From assembly GCA_964019415.1 (NCBI GenBank), contig OZ025875.1, forward strand, positions 4,064,411-4,128,410: 64,000 bases of DNA, read 5' to 3'. Both the position numbers and the translations under genes were made by a program. Origin of the DNA: Ianthella basta. Taxonomy: Eukaryota > Porifera > Demospongiae > Verongiida > Ianthellidae. Every line of letters begins with the position of its first letter. Position 1 is the stretch's first letter. The notes under the pieces are model-generated. The model made no database searches, was not told the DNA's origin, and saw only the letters and a program-made list of their open reading frames with translations. Shown here one piece after another: positions 46,670 through 64,000 of the stretch.

Positions 46670-47162
46670 CCTTGGGCACTCTTCATTCCCATCACACAAG
46701 TACAAACTAAATCCATTCCCTGTACATTCTTTATCACATCTTTAGCTTGCTCAAGAGATTGGTCTGGCCCCTGATGATCCCAACTTACTGAACCCGTACA
46801 GGTCACAGCAGGTCAGACAGCACACAGCACACACATCTGCATGCCCTAGGAACATGAGGGCAGACACTGGACCACTTGCACCCTAAGGTACACTGCCATG
46901 GTGTGCACAGTTTAACCAAACCAGTCGCAATCGTGTGTCATGTGACCTCACCACTCCCACTGGTGTCCACTGGTAGATGTGCTGTGGCTCACTGTGGCTG
47001 GTGTGTGAAGAAACCATTTTTAGTTTATGTGATGTGTGATGTTGTGGATGTCTCCCTCAGGAGGATGTTCCTGTTGTTAAGGAGAACTCAAAGAAGAGAA
47101 AGGAGAGACCAAAGAGAGAACGGGGCCCCAGGTTGAGGGGAGCAAGGCAGACTGAACTATGA
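41572..47162 (+). CDS. CCDC134: CCDC134 orthologue (secretory-pathway protein)
   Basis: Exons: 41572-41707, 42281-42402, 42879-42966, 45302-45375, 46398-46508, 46746-46811, 47061-47162. All phases agree and give 232 aa (human 229). Seen: a signal peptide (MGRVLLVMLHCCLLLLAVYA); RKEQLKAAAEL and KTMLTAMFKVLVES; SSVLEVTAFIGDLAIQLPEI; WSVDFCNSSSVYQ; LAQEIGLAPDDPNLLNPY; a basic C-terminus ending RGARQTEL, an ER-retrieval-like end comparable with the human QSEL. The human protein is ER-resident or secreted and is reported to affect MAPK signalling and GRP94 glycosylation. The exon 1 donor (GTATCC) is weak, so that junction is the least sure. Intron 3 (2.3 kb) holds a hairpin MITE, a dispersed repeat and a pyrimidine minisatellite. 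The 5' end is head-to-head with the LEM-kinase gene; the 3' end faces RPL9. Confidence 0.9.
43353..43526. mobile_element. Hairpin MITE in CCDC134 intron 3
   Basis: The left arm begins CCATGTACAGCGGATTTATG and the right arm ends CATAAATCCGCTGTACATGG. About 45 bp pair almost perfectly (through CAACCTTGCAACAGTTCCCAC), and the inner arms continue imperfectly. It is non-coding and about 174 bp long. Confidence 0.85.
43675..43905. repeat. Dispersed repeat family, copy 1 (GATGTAGGGATGGTG type)
   Basis: Shares GGCGGAGAAACAGGGGA, CAGATGTAGGGATGGTG, GTTAATGACCT, TTTGCATGGACC, and the end GGAAACATTTTTACACACCC with copies near 59.9, 61.2 and 62.2 kb. It has the same orientation as the 62.2-kb copy. It lies within CCDC134 intron 3. 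Confidence 0.75.
44520..45297. repeat. Pyrimidine minisatellite (TCTCCTCCTCCTCTGTG units)
   Basis: About 780 bp of 12-21-bp units of CTC/CTT triplets plus TGTGTCTC. It covers the 3' end of CCDC134 intron 3 and runs directly into the exon 4 acceptor (CTGTCTAG, exon from 45302). The long Ser/Pro/Leu and Arg/Glu frames on both strands are artefacts of the repeat. Confidence 0.95.
46545..46668. repeat. (TG)n microsatellite, CCDC134 intron 5
   Basis: A TG run with a few CG interruptions, starting about 35 bp after the exon 5 donor. A shorter (TG)n forms the 3' end of intron 4 (46376-46394). Confidence 0.95.
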
Positions 47163-47639
47163 CATTGTGTACATTAACAAATCAAGCATCTGATCCCAAG
47201 TTTGTGTGTTTGCAGTCACATGTACGTATGTTTCTTGCCATAGCACACATGATACCATCTGTGTTAGCAGCCATGGCCTTGGCCTTTGGCAACACAAAGC
47301 ATTCTGTGCGGAAGCCATGTTTGCAGATGCAGTGGCGTCATAACATTGCTGGCACCAGATTCACCCTGCATGCATGGGCATGTGGATTGGTTGAGGCATG
47401 TTCACACCACACCCGTAATGTGCTTTGAATTCACTCCTGATATGTATAGTGTGTTCGCACCTTCCTGAATGTTAGGGCCCACATCTACCTCACACTCCAG
47501 CATTACTACACATTCCATTGTACGAATTCTGACTCACATGCAATTTCTACAGAATGACCTTATTTTTGTTAATTTCACAAATGACAACAATTCATCACAA
47601 GTTACACAACTCTGCATTGAATAGCAAATGTCATTGTTT

Positions 47640-48117
47640 CTACTCGTCAACTGCCTCCACTGTGGTCTTCTCTGAGACGTAGATGCCATCCAAGAACTTT
47701 CTAATGTCCTTTTTCCGCACCAGCACTGATTGGTGAATGAGTGCAGCTGCAGGGAGAGACAGAAGGCAGTCTGGTGCATACTGTGTTGTTTGCATGCGCG
47801 TGTGGTGGGGGAAGGGGCAGTATCCATGAAGGGTACGGAGGAAGAAGTAGGATCATGCAGACACACACATCCTTTCCTGTCACATCTACACTGAGAGATG
47901 CTCGTACAGATGCTATTGTATACCTAGTACATTACTACACATGTAGTGTTGATCAAGTGTCCACTCACCTGAGGAGGATACCAGCTCCAGGTCATTTCCC
48001 CGCACTTGAATCTCATCCTTGTTCCCAGTAGGTTCACACACCACACCTGGTCTCATACTGACCTACAGCAAAAATAGCAGAACTTTCATGTATATAGCAC
48101 CACATACACATGAATAC

Positions 48118-48179
<62 letters not shown>

Positions 48180-49017
48180 GGACACCATACACGGATGCCG
48201 CACACACCCTTGATGCACCACAGTCCATACACAGCACAGGTAACTGCAGCACAATCTACTAAAATGCCAACAACACCATGAACGATTTCACACCTTTCTC
48301 ATCTGCTTCTGTCCTAGGAAGTTTCTGATCTCGACCAATGTACCAGCATTGCTGGTGGTGATGTTGATGGGGAAGTGAGCATACACGGCTCGCATCTTGT
48401 AGCGAAACCCCTGCAGTAGGGGGGGGAGGAGGGAGTAAGCAGTGACGTATGGGGACTTGGGGGAAGAGAGGGCGAAATGATGAGAAAATGAGTATGAGAG
48501 GGAGGGGGGGAATGACAGTGACAATGATACCCAAACACCCGATCGCACTTACTACCCCCCCCCCCCCACACACACACACCGGCAAGCAGCCCCACTCACG
48601 AATAAAACGCCCTTGAACATGTTCTCAATATGACTGGCAATAGTGTTCACTCCAGCCACCTGCTTCCTTCCAGCGAACCAAACTTGTATTCTGATGGTAC
48701 TCCTGTCCAGCATCTCCATCTCCAGGGAGGAGTGACCAAAGTTCTTCTCCAAAGTGCCCCTTGGCCCCTCCACCTTGATGGAACGGCCCTTTAGGACAAC
48801 AGTCACTGCACGGGGTACAACCAGTGAAACAGTGAGCATGAAACTTCATTCACTGGCGTAAGGAAGGCAACTACAATGGTGGTTAATATTATGTCGTCCG
48901 CGAAATGAGTATTACCACGAATACCTTGGTACCGGAGGATTCCTGTGCATACCTCCTACAACTATACTCACCTTTACTGGGAACCTTGATTACTTTACTT
49001 GACTGTAAGGTCTTCAT
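47640..49017 (-). CDS. RPL9: Cytosolic ribosomal protein L9 (uL6)
   Basis: Exons: 49017-48972, 48805-48600, 48410-48294, 48062-47969, 47746-47640; all phases agree and give 189 aa (human 192). Seen: [13 protein letters not shown] at the N-terminus; [77 protein letters not shown]; and C-terminal [20 protein letters not shown]. This is eukaryotic uL6 end to end, a large-subunit protein near the sarcin-ricin/stalk region. Exon 2 follows a GTGCAG acceptor. It faces CCDC134 tail-to-tail (477 bp apart) and is head-to-head with the RNF13-like gene. (AC)n lies in intron 3 (48120-48178). Confidence 0.97.
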
Positions 49018-49354
49018 CGTACTAGAGAAAAGAGAAGATTGGCAATACAAAATGGCTCCATGCGCACACGTGGTCACCATGAACAACTTCATTCACTTCA
49101 GTAACGGTTTCGCCAATTCCATTCACCACATAAAACAACTGACATAAAGTGTTAGCAGAATAAGACAATACAAATATCGCCACGGCCAGTGGAGAGGAAG
49201 ATTACAGTGATGCCTACCTGGAGTTTGCTGGAAACTCGAGCGTACCAGACAATGTGGGAATGAGCATGCGCAGTGCAGCAAATGATTACGCAACAGCTCG
49301 GTCTAAATAAACATTGATTGAGTCCGGCACCTTGGACGGTGAGAGAGTACCAGG
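49018..49354. promoter_or_regulatory. Divergent 5' region of RPL9 and the RNF13-like gene
   Basis: 337 bp separate the start codons, the shortest of the three divergent spacings in the window. No TATA box is visible, as is common at ribosomal protein promoters. A shared bidirectional promoter is inferred. Confidence 0.45.
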
Positions 49355-57782
<8,428 letters not shown>

Positions 57783-58614
57783 ATTACCACCCTTGCTCCT
57801 GAGGCGGCTGTAACAGATTAATTGTATACTCAAGCGAACCTTTTTGATGTTTAATTTGTTGTTTTGTACACAGCCTCTTGTTATGGTAGTCTCTTCTCTG
57901 TTTGATTCCATATGCATATATAATTATAAGCACTTTACTGACAAGCATTAATTTTTCATACTTAATTACATGTACTGTACCCTGAGGCAATTGATATTCA
58001 TATGGCACACTTGTGTGGTGTCAGCCAATTTCAGGGGCGGATTTGGAGGAGGAGGGTGGGAGGGGCTGGGGGTTCTGTGATGCCCTATAGCTCCCCCCCC
58101 CCATGGCCTAGACCCTGAGATGTTAACAGCAGATCTATAGCTATAGAAAATGCATTAAACAGGATTTAGGGCATATAATTATGAAGTTATGAATCAATGC
58201 AAACTATAATGGCATAGTTGTCTTGCCTTAAACCTGCCCACTGCATGTGATTGTATAGTAGTCCAATATGCCAAAATTTGCTTTAAATTTACTTCATAGC
58301 CTCTGGCAGCCTTTTTCTGACATAGCTTGTGTTATGCAATCAAGATGGGCACTCTGGCATGTGAAGTGTAGTAACTCAATGAAATTACATCCTTTTTTAG
58401 ATCAAGAGAGATGCAATATATAGAAAGATGCCAAAACCAGCAGAATCAAATGAGGATTGTAATTAAGAAGACAACTAAGCTGCCAAACAAGTACCTGGCA
58501 AAATGGACTTGTTACAGTTCTTTTCTGGAAGCTCAAGTAGGCAGCTGACAGACCCTTTAACTAGCTAGTGTTTGTTCATTGTACTGGCCACTTCGTCAGC
58601 ACTATACTCACTTG

Positions 58615-58695
58615 TTTATAGTATAGTATATTATAGTATAGTATACTATAGTATAGTATAGTATAGTATAGTATAGTATAGTATAGCATAGTATA
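58615..58695. repeat. (AGTAT)n microsatellite
   Basis: A TATAGTATAG pentanucleotide-type run in intergenic DNA immediately before the second CAGTGGAACC MITE copy. Confidence 0.9.
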
Positions 58696-58724
58696 GTATT
58701 ATAATGTATATTATATACTATAGT

Positions 58725-58932
58725 ACAGTGGAACCTGTCTAACAAACAGCCACCAGTAGGCCATCTAAAACTGACCTCTATAGAGAGCTAGGTGGCTGCC
58801 TTACAGAGGTAGACGTACTGCAATGCTCAGTGCTATTTGGGGCCAGTCAAGCTAGCTGGCTGCAGCACTGTCTTAGAGAGGTGCATGTGGCTGCCTAACA
58901 CAGTGAGCATATTAGACAATTTCACTGTATTA
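58725..58932. mobile_element. MITE with CAGTGGAACCTGTCTAA ends (copy 2)
   Basis: Begins ACAGTGGAACCTGTCTAACA. It shares the internal CTCTATAGAGAG, GTGGCTGCCTTACAGAGG and GTGCTATTTGGGGCCAG blocks with the copy at 28905-29093. The right end is degraded (ATATTAGACAATTTCACTG). Confidence 0.7.
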
Positions 58933-59904
58933 GAATTGTATGCCGATGTGAAAATGCCCAGTATAATGTAACAGCATGCTTAGATTAGTTCTTGACACTT
59001 GAGGTGGTAATACTTGAGGTGATGATAGCAATGAGTGGCCAAAATTATCTTGTGACCCCCCCCGGCCTTGCAAAATTCTGGATCTGCCCCTGCATTTCAT
59101 GCATGGAAGGCCTGCTTGTGGTGTTACAGTCCATTTCATGGGAGGCCTGCTGTTATAAATAGAATGTCACTGTGCTCTTTGGCTTTGTAGCATTCATCAA
59201 TTAGTAATATGGCATGCAGACACTTAATTTGGTTGCATGGCACATGTTAAAGTTGTGAATGTGTGCCATCAACTCATGATCATGTATCACCTCGTACAGT
59301 AGCTACCTGTCTGAGCAACATGTATAATTTATACAGTATGACATCATCCTTTGGCATGCCTGGTATGTACGTAAACAGCTGTCCTTGCATCTTGAATGGC
59401 TATGATGTAACCATGGATACACGGTGCATACATGTGCAGCTAGTATAATATAATAATTATGCATGTAATGTAAGTATGCATGTAATGCAGTGGAGGACCT
59501 GGCACAGCTGTCACTGCACCATCCCCAGATGCCACAGAGTGCATGCATGCATGCATGCAGGTGTAGATTTAATTTGTACCTGTTTAAACTGATCAGATGA
59601 CCGATTGCATGAGTCCCAGCTATGTGACCATGCATGTAGCATGCCATTGTCGCTCAATCATGTGCCATGCAGCCACCTGTTCATATTCACTGATGGTAAT
59701 AATTTCAGTAGTTGTGATCGCAATATATTATATGCAGTGTACGTGGTACATTTGTTCTTAGTGTACAGTCACCACATGCATGCATGTACACATATCACTG
59801 CATGCAGCACTGGATTGAACAGGTCTATATACTTTCTAGCTTTGTCAGTTGCACTACTATATAGTGCAATTGGTAGTTAATACCTTTATATGATTATCCT
59901 TCAA

Positions 59905-60640
59905 AAACAAGGGCAGATGTAGGGATGGTGCAGTGTGTCTCTGAAGGGCATGGCAAACCACCTGGCGGAAAATAGCGTAGGAACAAGGAGGAGGGCCGGT
60001 CCATGCAAAGAGGGGGACCAGCCTGTCCCCGCAAAACCCATGCAGGTCATTAACATTCACTAACTTTGAATACATTTGCACCATCCTACATCTGGCAACA
60101 TTTTGCCCCGCCTCCTACTACTGCACAACCATTTCAGCTATTCAGCTCCCCCTTTACACCTACAGGTATAGCCTTACATATACAATGTGCCCATCTCTCT
60201 GCTTTGCTGTGCTCTATCTTCTCTTTCCACCAAGTGTTTCCCTGCAAATTAATTGCTAGCTACTCAATCTACTTTGCTGTGCTCTAGAATCTAGAATCTC
60301 CTATAGCTATAGCTATATAGCTATGCCTCCTATAGCTAGATTATTATAGCTAGCTACTTTTCCAATGCATTATGTGTTTCCATGTAAGTATCCGTTGCAG
60401 GTACCATATTCTTTGGGTATATAATTATCTCTAGCCAGCGCACTCTACCATGAGATCCTGGCAAACCACTAAGCTCAACTGCTGTGTCAATGCTTACCAT
60501 ACCTAGCTGTTCACTACATCGCTGCCTGCAAACCCCACACCCACTTTCATGCCCACACTGTTTAGCTCTAGGTCAGCACAAACATTGTACACTTCACTGC
60601 CGATGTTTGTGAAGTTCAATTTTCATAATACCTTGAGTCC
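59905..60640 (+). repeat. Direct duplication unit A including dispersed repeat copy 2
   Basis: Starts AAAAACAAGGGCAGATGTAG and runs through CCACCTGGCGGAAAA, GTCATTAACATTC, GCTTTGCTGTGCTCTATCTT, GGCAAACCACTAAGCTCAAC and AGCACAAACATTGTACACTT. The same order of blocks recurs at 61230-61905. It has no gene. Confidence 0.8.
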
Positions 60641-61214
60641 ATGATGCAGGTGAACCCCTGTTGCAACAGCATGGTGCAGGTTTAATACTACAATGCAACC
60701 ACAACGTTCAGTCATGCAAATGATTACCTGCTTGCAATTGCAATTGCATACTTAATTTCTGCACCATTCACTTAACTGAACGTGTTCCTTAGTCCAATAG
60801 CTATACTGTGTTATGTGAGGTGCAGCATTAATTACCAAGTAGTACCCATGCAAGCTAAGTTACTTAGTGATGACTGACACATTGATTTTAAGTGATTTTA
60901 TTATGCATGTAACAAAACTTGTATATTATACGTACATCAGACAGCACGGTATACGTAGTGCTGTCTATGTAGGGATGGTGGTGGTTGCTTGTATGCTGTA
61001 ATACAAACTTCAATCTTCAAAAAAATTCTAGCATAGGTCATTGTAATATATCTTTGACCCACCTGCCACAGCTAGCCTACCCTATAGGCTGTCCACTGAA
61101 ACACAACCCACATTGTGCTACACACCCTGCCATGCATTCAGAGAACGTCCATTTGCAGCCACTGTTGTTTGGATGCCTTAAACGTTGATCAGCCCATAAA
61201 AAGTAGAGAAACAA

Positions 61215-61905
61215 GGGTGTGTAAAAATGTTTCCTCCAAAAACAAGGGCAGATGTAGGGATGGTGCAGTGTGTACCTGCAAGGTAAAACCACCTGGCGGA
61301 AAAACCGTAGGAACAAGGAGGAGGACTGGTCTATACAAAGAGAGGGGCCAGCCTGTCCACGCAAAACCCAGGTCATTAACATTCGCTGACTGTTGAATAC
61401 ATTTGTACTATCCCTACATCTGGCATCATTTTGCCGTGCCTCCCACTAGCTACTGCGCAATCATTCCGGCTATACAGCTTCCCCTTTACATTTACCGGTA
61501 CAGCCTTACAATTTGACCATCTCTCTGCTTTGCTGTGCTCTATCTTCCCTTTCCACCAGGTGTATCCCTGCAAAGTGCTTGCTACTCAATCTACTTTGCT
61601 GTGCTCTAGAATCTAGAACCTACTAATCTTCCAATTCATTACGTGTTTCCATGTAAGTATCAGTTGCAGACTCCATATTCTTTGAGTACATCTCTTATGT
61701 AGCCATCTCACTCTGCCATGAGACCCCGGCAAACCACTAAGCTCAACTGCAGTGTCAATACTTACCATAGCTGTTCACTATATATATCGCTGCCGGCAAA
61801 CCACCACATGCATGCACCCATGCACTTTCATGCCACACTGTTGAGCTCTAGGCCAGCACAAACATTGTGCACTTAGCTGCCAACATTTGTGAAGTTCATG
61901 CAACC
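61215..61905 (+). repeat. Direct duplication unit B including dispersed repeat copy 3
   Basis: Begins GGGTGTGTAAAAATGTTTCC at 61217 and carries the same ordered blocks as 59905-60640, with small indels and about 5-10 percent divergence by eye. Unit spacing is about 1.3 kb. Non-coding. Confidence 0.8.
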
Positions 61906-62164
61906 TTTATGTACATATGTCCAGGTAGCTAGTGTCTTACAGTATATCAGAACACACCAGTACATATGCATGCACCAATGTGTACCAGATTCTGCAATTG
62001 CTATATGGCTGTACAGCCTTTCCTCATCAGCACTTTAGTAATGTACATGGGTGTATGTATGCAGCTTGGTGATGTGTACATGGGAAGATGCATAGCTGGG
62101 ATAGGCATGCAATTTAAGTTGCATGTAGCAGCCCTTTAGCTTGTTATTGCACACTCACAATTGC

Positions 62165-62450
62165 ATAACAATATGCAGGCGGAGAAACAGGGGACGGTAG
62201 CAAGAATTCAAGCGCAGTAGAATGTTGCCAGATGTAGGGATGGTGCAAATGTATTCAGTCAGCGAATGTTAATGACCTAGGTTTTGCATGGACAGGCTGG
62301 CCCCCCTCTTTAATTGCATGGACTGGCCCTCCTCCTTGTTCCTGCGGTTTTTCTGCCAGGTGGTTTTGCCATACTATGCAGGTACACACTAGCTGCACCA
62401 TCCATACATCTGCCCTTGTTTTGGGGGAAACATTTTTACACACCCTTTAT
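62165..62450 (-). repeat. Dispersed repeat copy 4 (inverted relative to copies 2 and 3)
   Basis: Runs from GGCGGAGAAACAGGGGACGG at 62179 to AACATTTTTACACACCCTTT at about 62449, the reverse complement of the start of unit B and in the same orientation as the copy in CCDC134 intron 3. Inside, CAGATGTAGGGATGGTGCA and its inverse TGCACCATCCATACATCTG form subterminal inverted repeats. Confidence 0.75.
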
Positions 62451-63157
62451 TATTTACTAGTATTATACTTTGCCAAAACATTATTTATGCTGAAAAATCC
62501 CTTCTCCACTTCATTGTCCCTCTTCAACTTTGCTCCATCATATGTCACAGTTGGCTGTACCTAGCTGTAGGTTATTAGCTGCCCCCAGTTTGTGACCTAG
62601 CTTGGCTAATTAGCTAGCTAAGCTGTTAGACCAGACGGTGTACACTAGTATGTGCTGACTTGCATAATGCAGGTTTCTTTGATGATCCAATTAATTAGCC
62701 CCTATGCGGTTTTGTACTCATTATGCAGGAAGCCACCTTGAATGAAGTTGCAGCACAAAGATAGTGGCTTTATTTTCTTGAGCTCTTGTTCTGTAGCTAC
62801 AAGCATAGATGATCCTCTATGCTACAAGCATATAATGAGGAACTATGGCTGAAGCAATATACACCCCACACGGACATGTACACACCTAATTCATTGCAAG
62901 GCTACCAATTTACTTACAGTACTACAATTATACAGCATAGCTCCCACGTGCTGCGCAGCAGCCAGTAAACGCGCTAAATTCAAATTGATTCCTGAAGGAC
63001 TTCCCGCCTTGCCCAATGACGCTAATCAATTACGTGTGAAGGGGTCGTGCTGCGACACATTGGGCCCTTTCAATCAAGAGGCCACAAACGGACAAACTCT
63101 ACTCCTGTTGTGACCACGTCTATAGGAGAAGCGAATGGTGCGGAGGTGTGTCCCATC
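62451..63157. other. Upstream region of the second PA-TM gene
   Basis: No gene or repeat is recognised until the start codon at 63158. The last 200 bp are GC-richer and contain no obvious TATA box. Confidence 0.4.
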
Positions 63158-63901
63158 ATGCTACTCGGATTCGTTCTACTCTTGGCGGAGCAGGTGCTTT
63201 GTGAGGCGGCCCATGTGCCCGTTCCCCCTGTACCGACACTACAAACGGCTAATCTGTCCTTCAACTACGGAAACGGCCGTGTCTCGTCCTTCTTCGGGAT
63301 ATACCACCAGTCTAACAAGGTAGCGAAGAACCATACAGACCTTCGGGTGAGGATTGATGTGGACAATCTTTATACCCTGGAGTGTACTAGCCGTCCCTGG
63401 GAAGCCTGCGTGTCTCCTGATCACCCTGGCAGCTACAGAGTGGTGTGTAGAAAGGACGATGTACCGGCCTTGGTGGAGTACTGTATGCGCAGTGCCAACA
63501 GTCAGCTGCAGCTTCTCATCCTGTGTGTTAGTGTAAGCAGAGCTGAGGAGCTTCTCACAACAGATCTGCTCACGTTTGACTCTGATCAGCTGACGGTGGT
63601 CCTTGTGAATCGGTCGCTTGATCGTGATGTTCCTTGTCCACTCTTCAAATGGGTCAGCAATGAGGAAATTACAGCAAGCACTAATGTTTCAGTGACTGTC
63701 ACACACTCAGGGACATGTAAATTGCACACTACACTCCCAAGCCATGAGGTAACCACAGGCAGTACGCAAAGCCAGGATGCAAACCTTGCACTGCTTTCCC
63801 TGTTTGCTGTTGGTCTGATTGCTGCCGTAGCTGGCATTTGGATCGCAGTTGTCTATCTCAAGAGGCGCTTCAAACTGTGCAAAAGAATTTATAACCCACA
63901 G
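63158..63901 (+). CDS. Second RNF13-like PA-TM protein, 5' exon only (cut by window end)
   Basis: The start codon at 63158 gives MLLGFVLLLAEQVLCEA, a signal peptide. The frame then stays open to a GTAAAA donor at 63902 (248 codons, phase 0). The protein aligns with the gene at 49355: ANLSFNYGNGRVSSFFG, RIDVDNLYTLEC, LQLLILCVSVSRAEELL, LTVVLVNRS and NVSVTVTHSG. A membrane segment (LLSLFAVGLIAAVAGIWIAVV) is followed by a basic stretch (YLKRRFKLCKR). The first exon ends at the same structural point, just after the membrane segment, as in the upstream paralogue. The RING-H2 exons should lie beyond the window. It is a tandem paralogue, quite diverged. Confidence 0.85.
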
Positions 63902-64000
63902 GTAAAACACACTGTAGCTACGTATATTACAAACGGGTACACATGTGTTCATGCAGCAAAGTGGTACACTGTATGTCTGTGGGTAGGTGTGAATTCAAAT

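Noticed and set aside
46308..46806. Cys-Val and His-Thr frames of 60-121 codons
   Set aside because: Artefacts of (TG)n overlapping real CCDC134 exon 5.

Overview
The window looks like nuclear DNA of an early-branching animal, most likely a sponge (inference). The genes are multi-exon with short GT-AG introns, and the set is animal: TNF-receptor-type ectodomain, CCDC134, calnexin with a membrane anchor, PA-TM-RING ligases. Dense (AC)n tracts, hairpin MITEs and remnants of pogo/Tigger, hAT and LINE elements fill the spaces. No rRNA, tRNA or CRISPR was seen.

Left half (1-26 kb), accessory: 1-1260 holds a broken HIRAN-like plus Ulp1-like protease gene. 1420-3350 holds a broken pogo-like transposase and an inverted-repeat element. 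Two large related minus-strand genes (4142-6884 and 21055-24874) encode ankyrin repeats, a long Ala/Val-rich membrane-like array, another ankyrin repeat, a Roc GTPase and a COR domain. In the second gene a splice donor, whose position and phase match the first gene, leads in frame into an exon encoding a CARD-like death fold. Between them are a large inverted duplication (7.08-10.91 kb), a LINE fragment, a TNFR-like gene (14165-15299) with a CRE and TATA box upstream, and a young 2.5-kb Tigger/pogo deletion derivative with almost identical 380-bp terminal repeats.

Right half (26-64 kb), conserved and compact: calnexin (-, 19 exons resolved, 580 aa), an ANAPC15-like gene (+), a LEM-domain/protein-kinase fusion (-), CCDC134 (+, 7 exons, 232 aa), RPL9 (-, 5 exons, 189 aa), an RNF13-like PA-TM-RING E3 gene (+) with a dead hAT element in an intron, and a second PA-TM paralogue cut by the window end. 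These genes form three consecutive head-to-head pairs with 340-590 bp between start codons. Calnexin and CCDC134 act in the ER, while RNF13-like proteins act in the endolysosomal/ER membrane system.

Most novel candidates: (i) the membrane-array ankyrin-Roc-COR(-CARD) proteins, which resemble innate-immune or death-signalling receptors and lie near a TNFR-like gene; (ii) the LEM-kinase fusion with a DVG in place of DFG. Exon structures were joined by hand from splice signals, reading phase and protein homology; no database search was possible.
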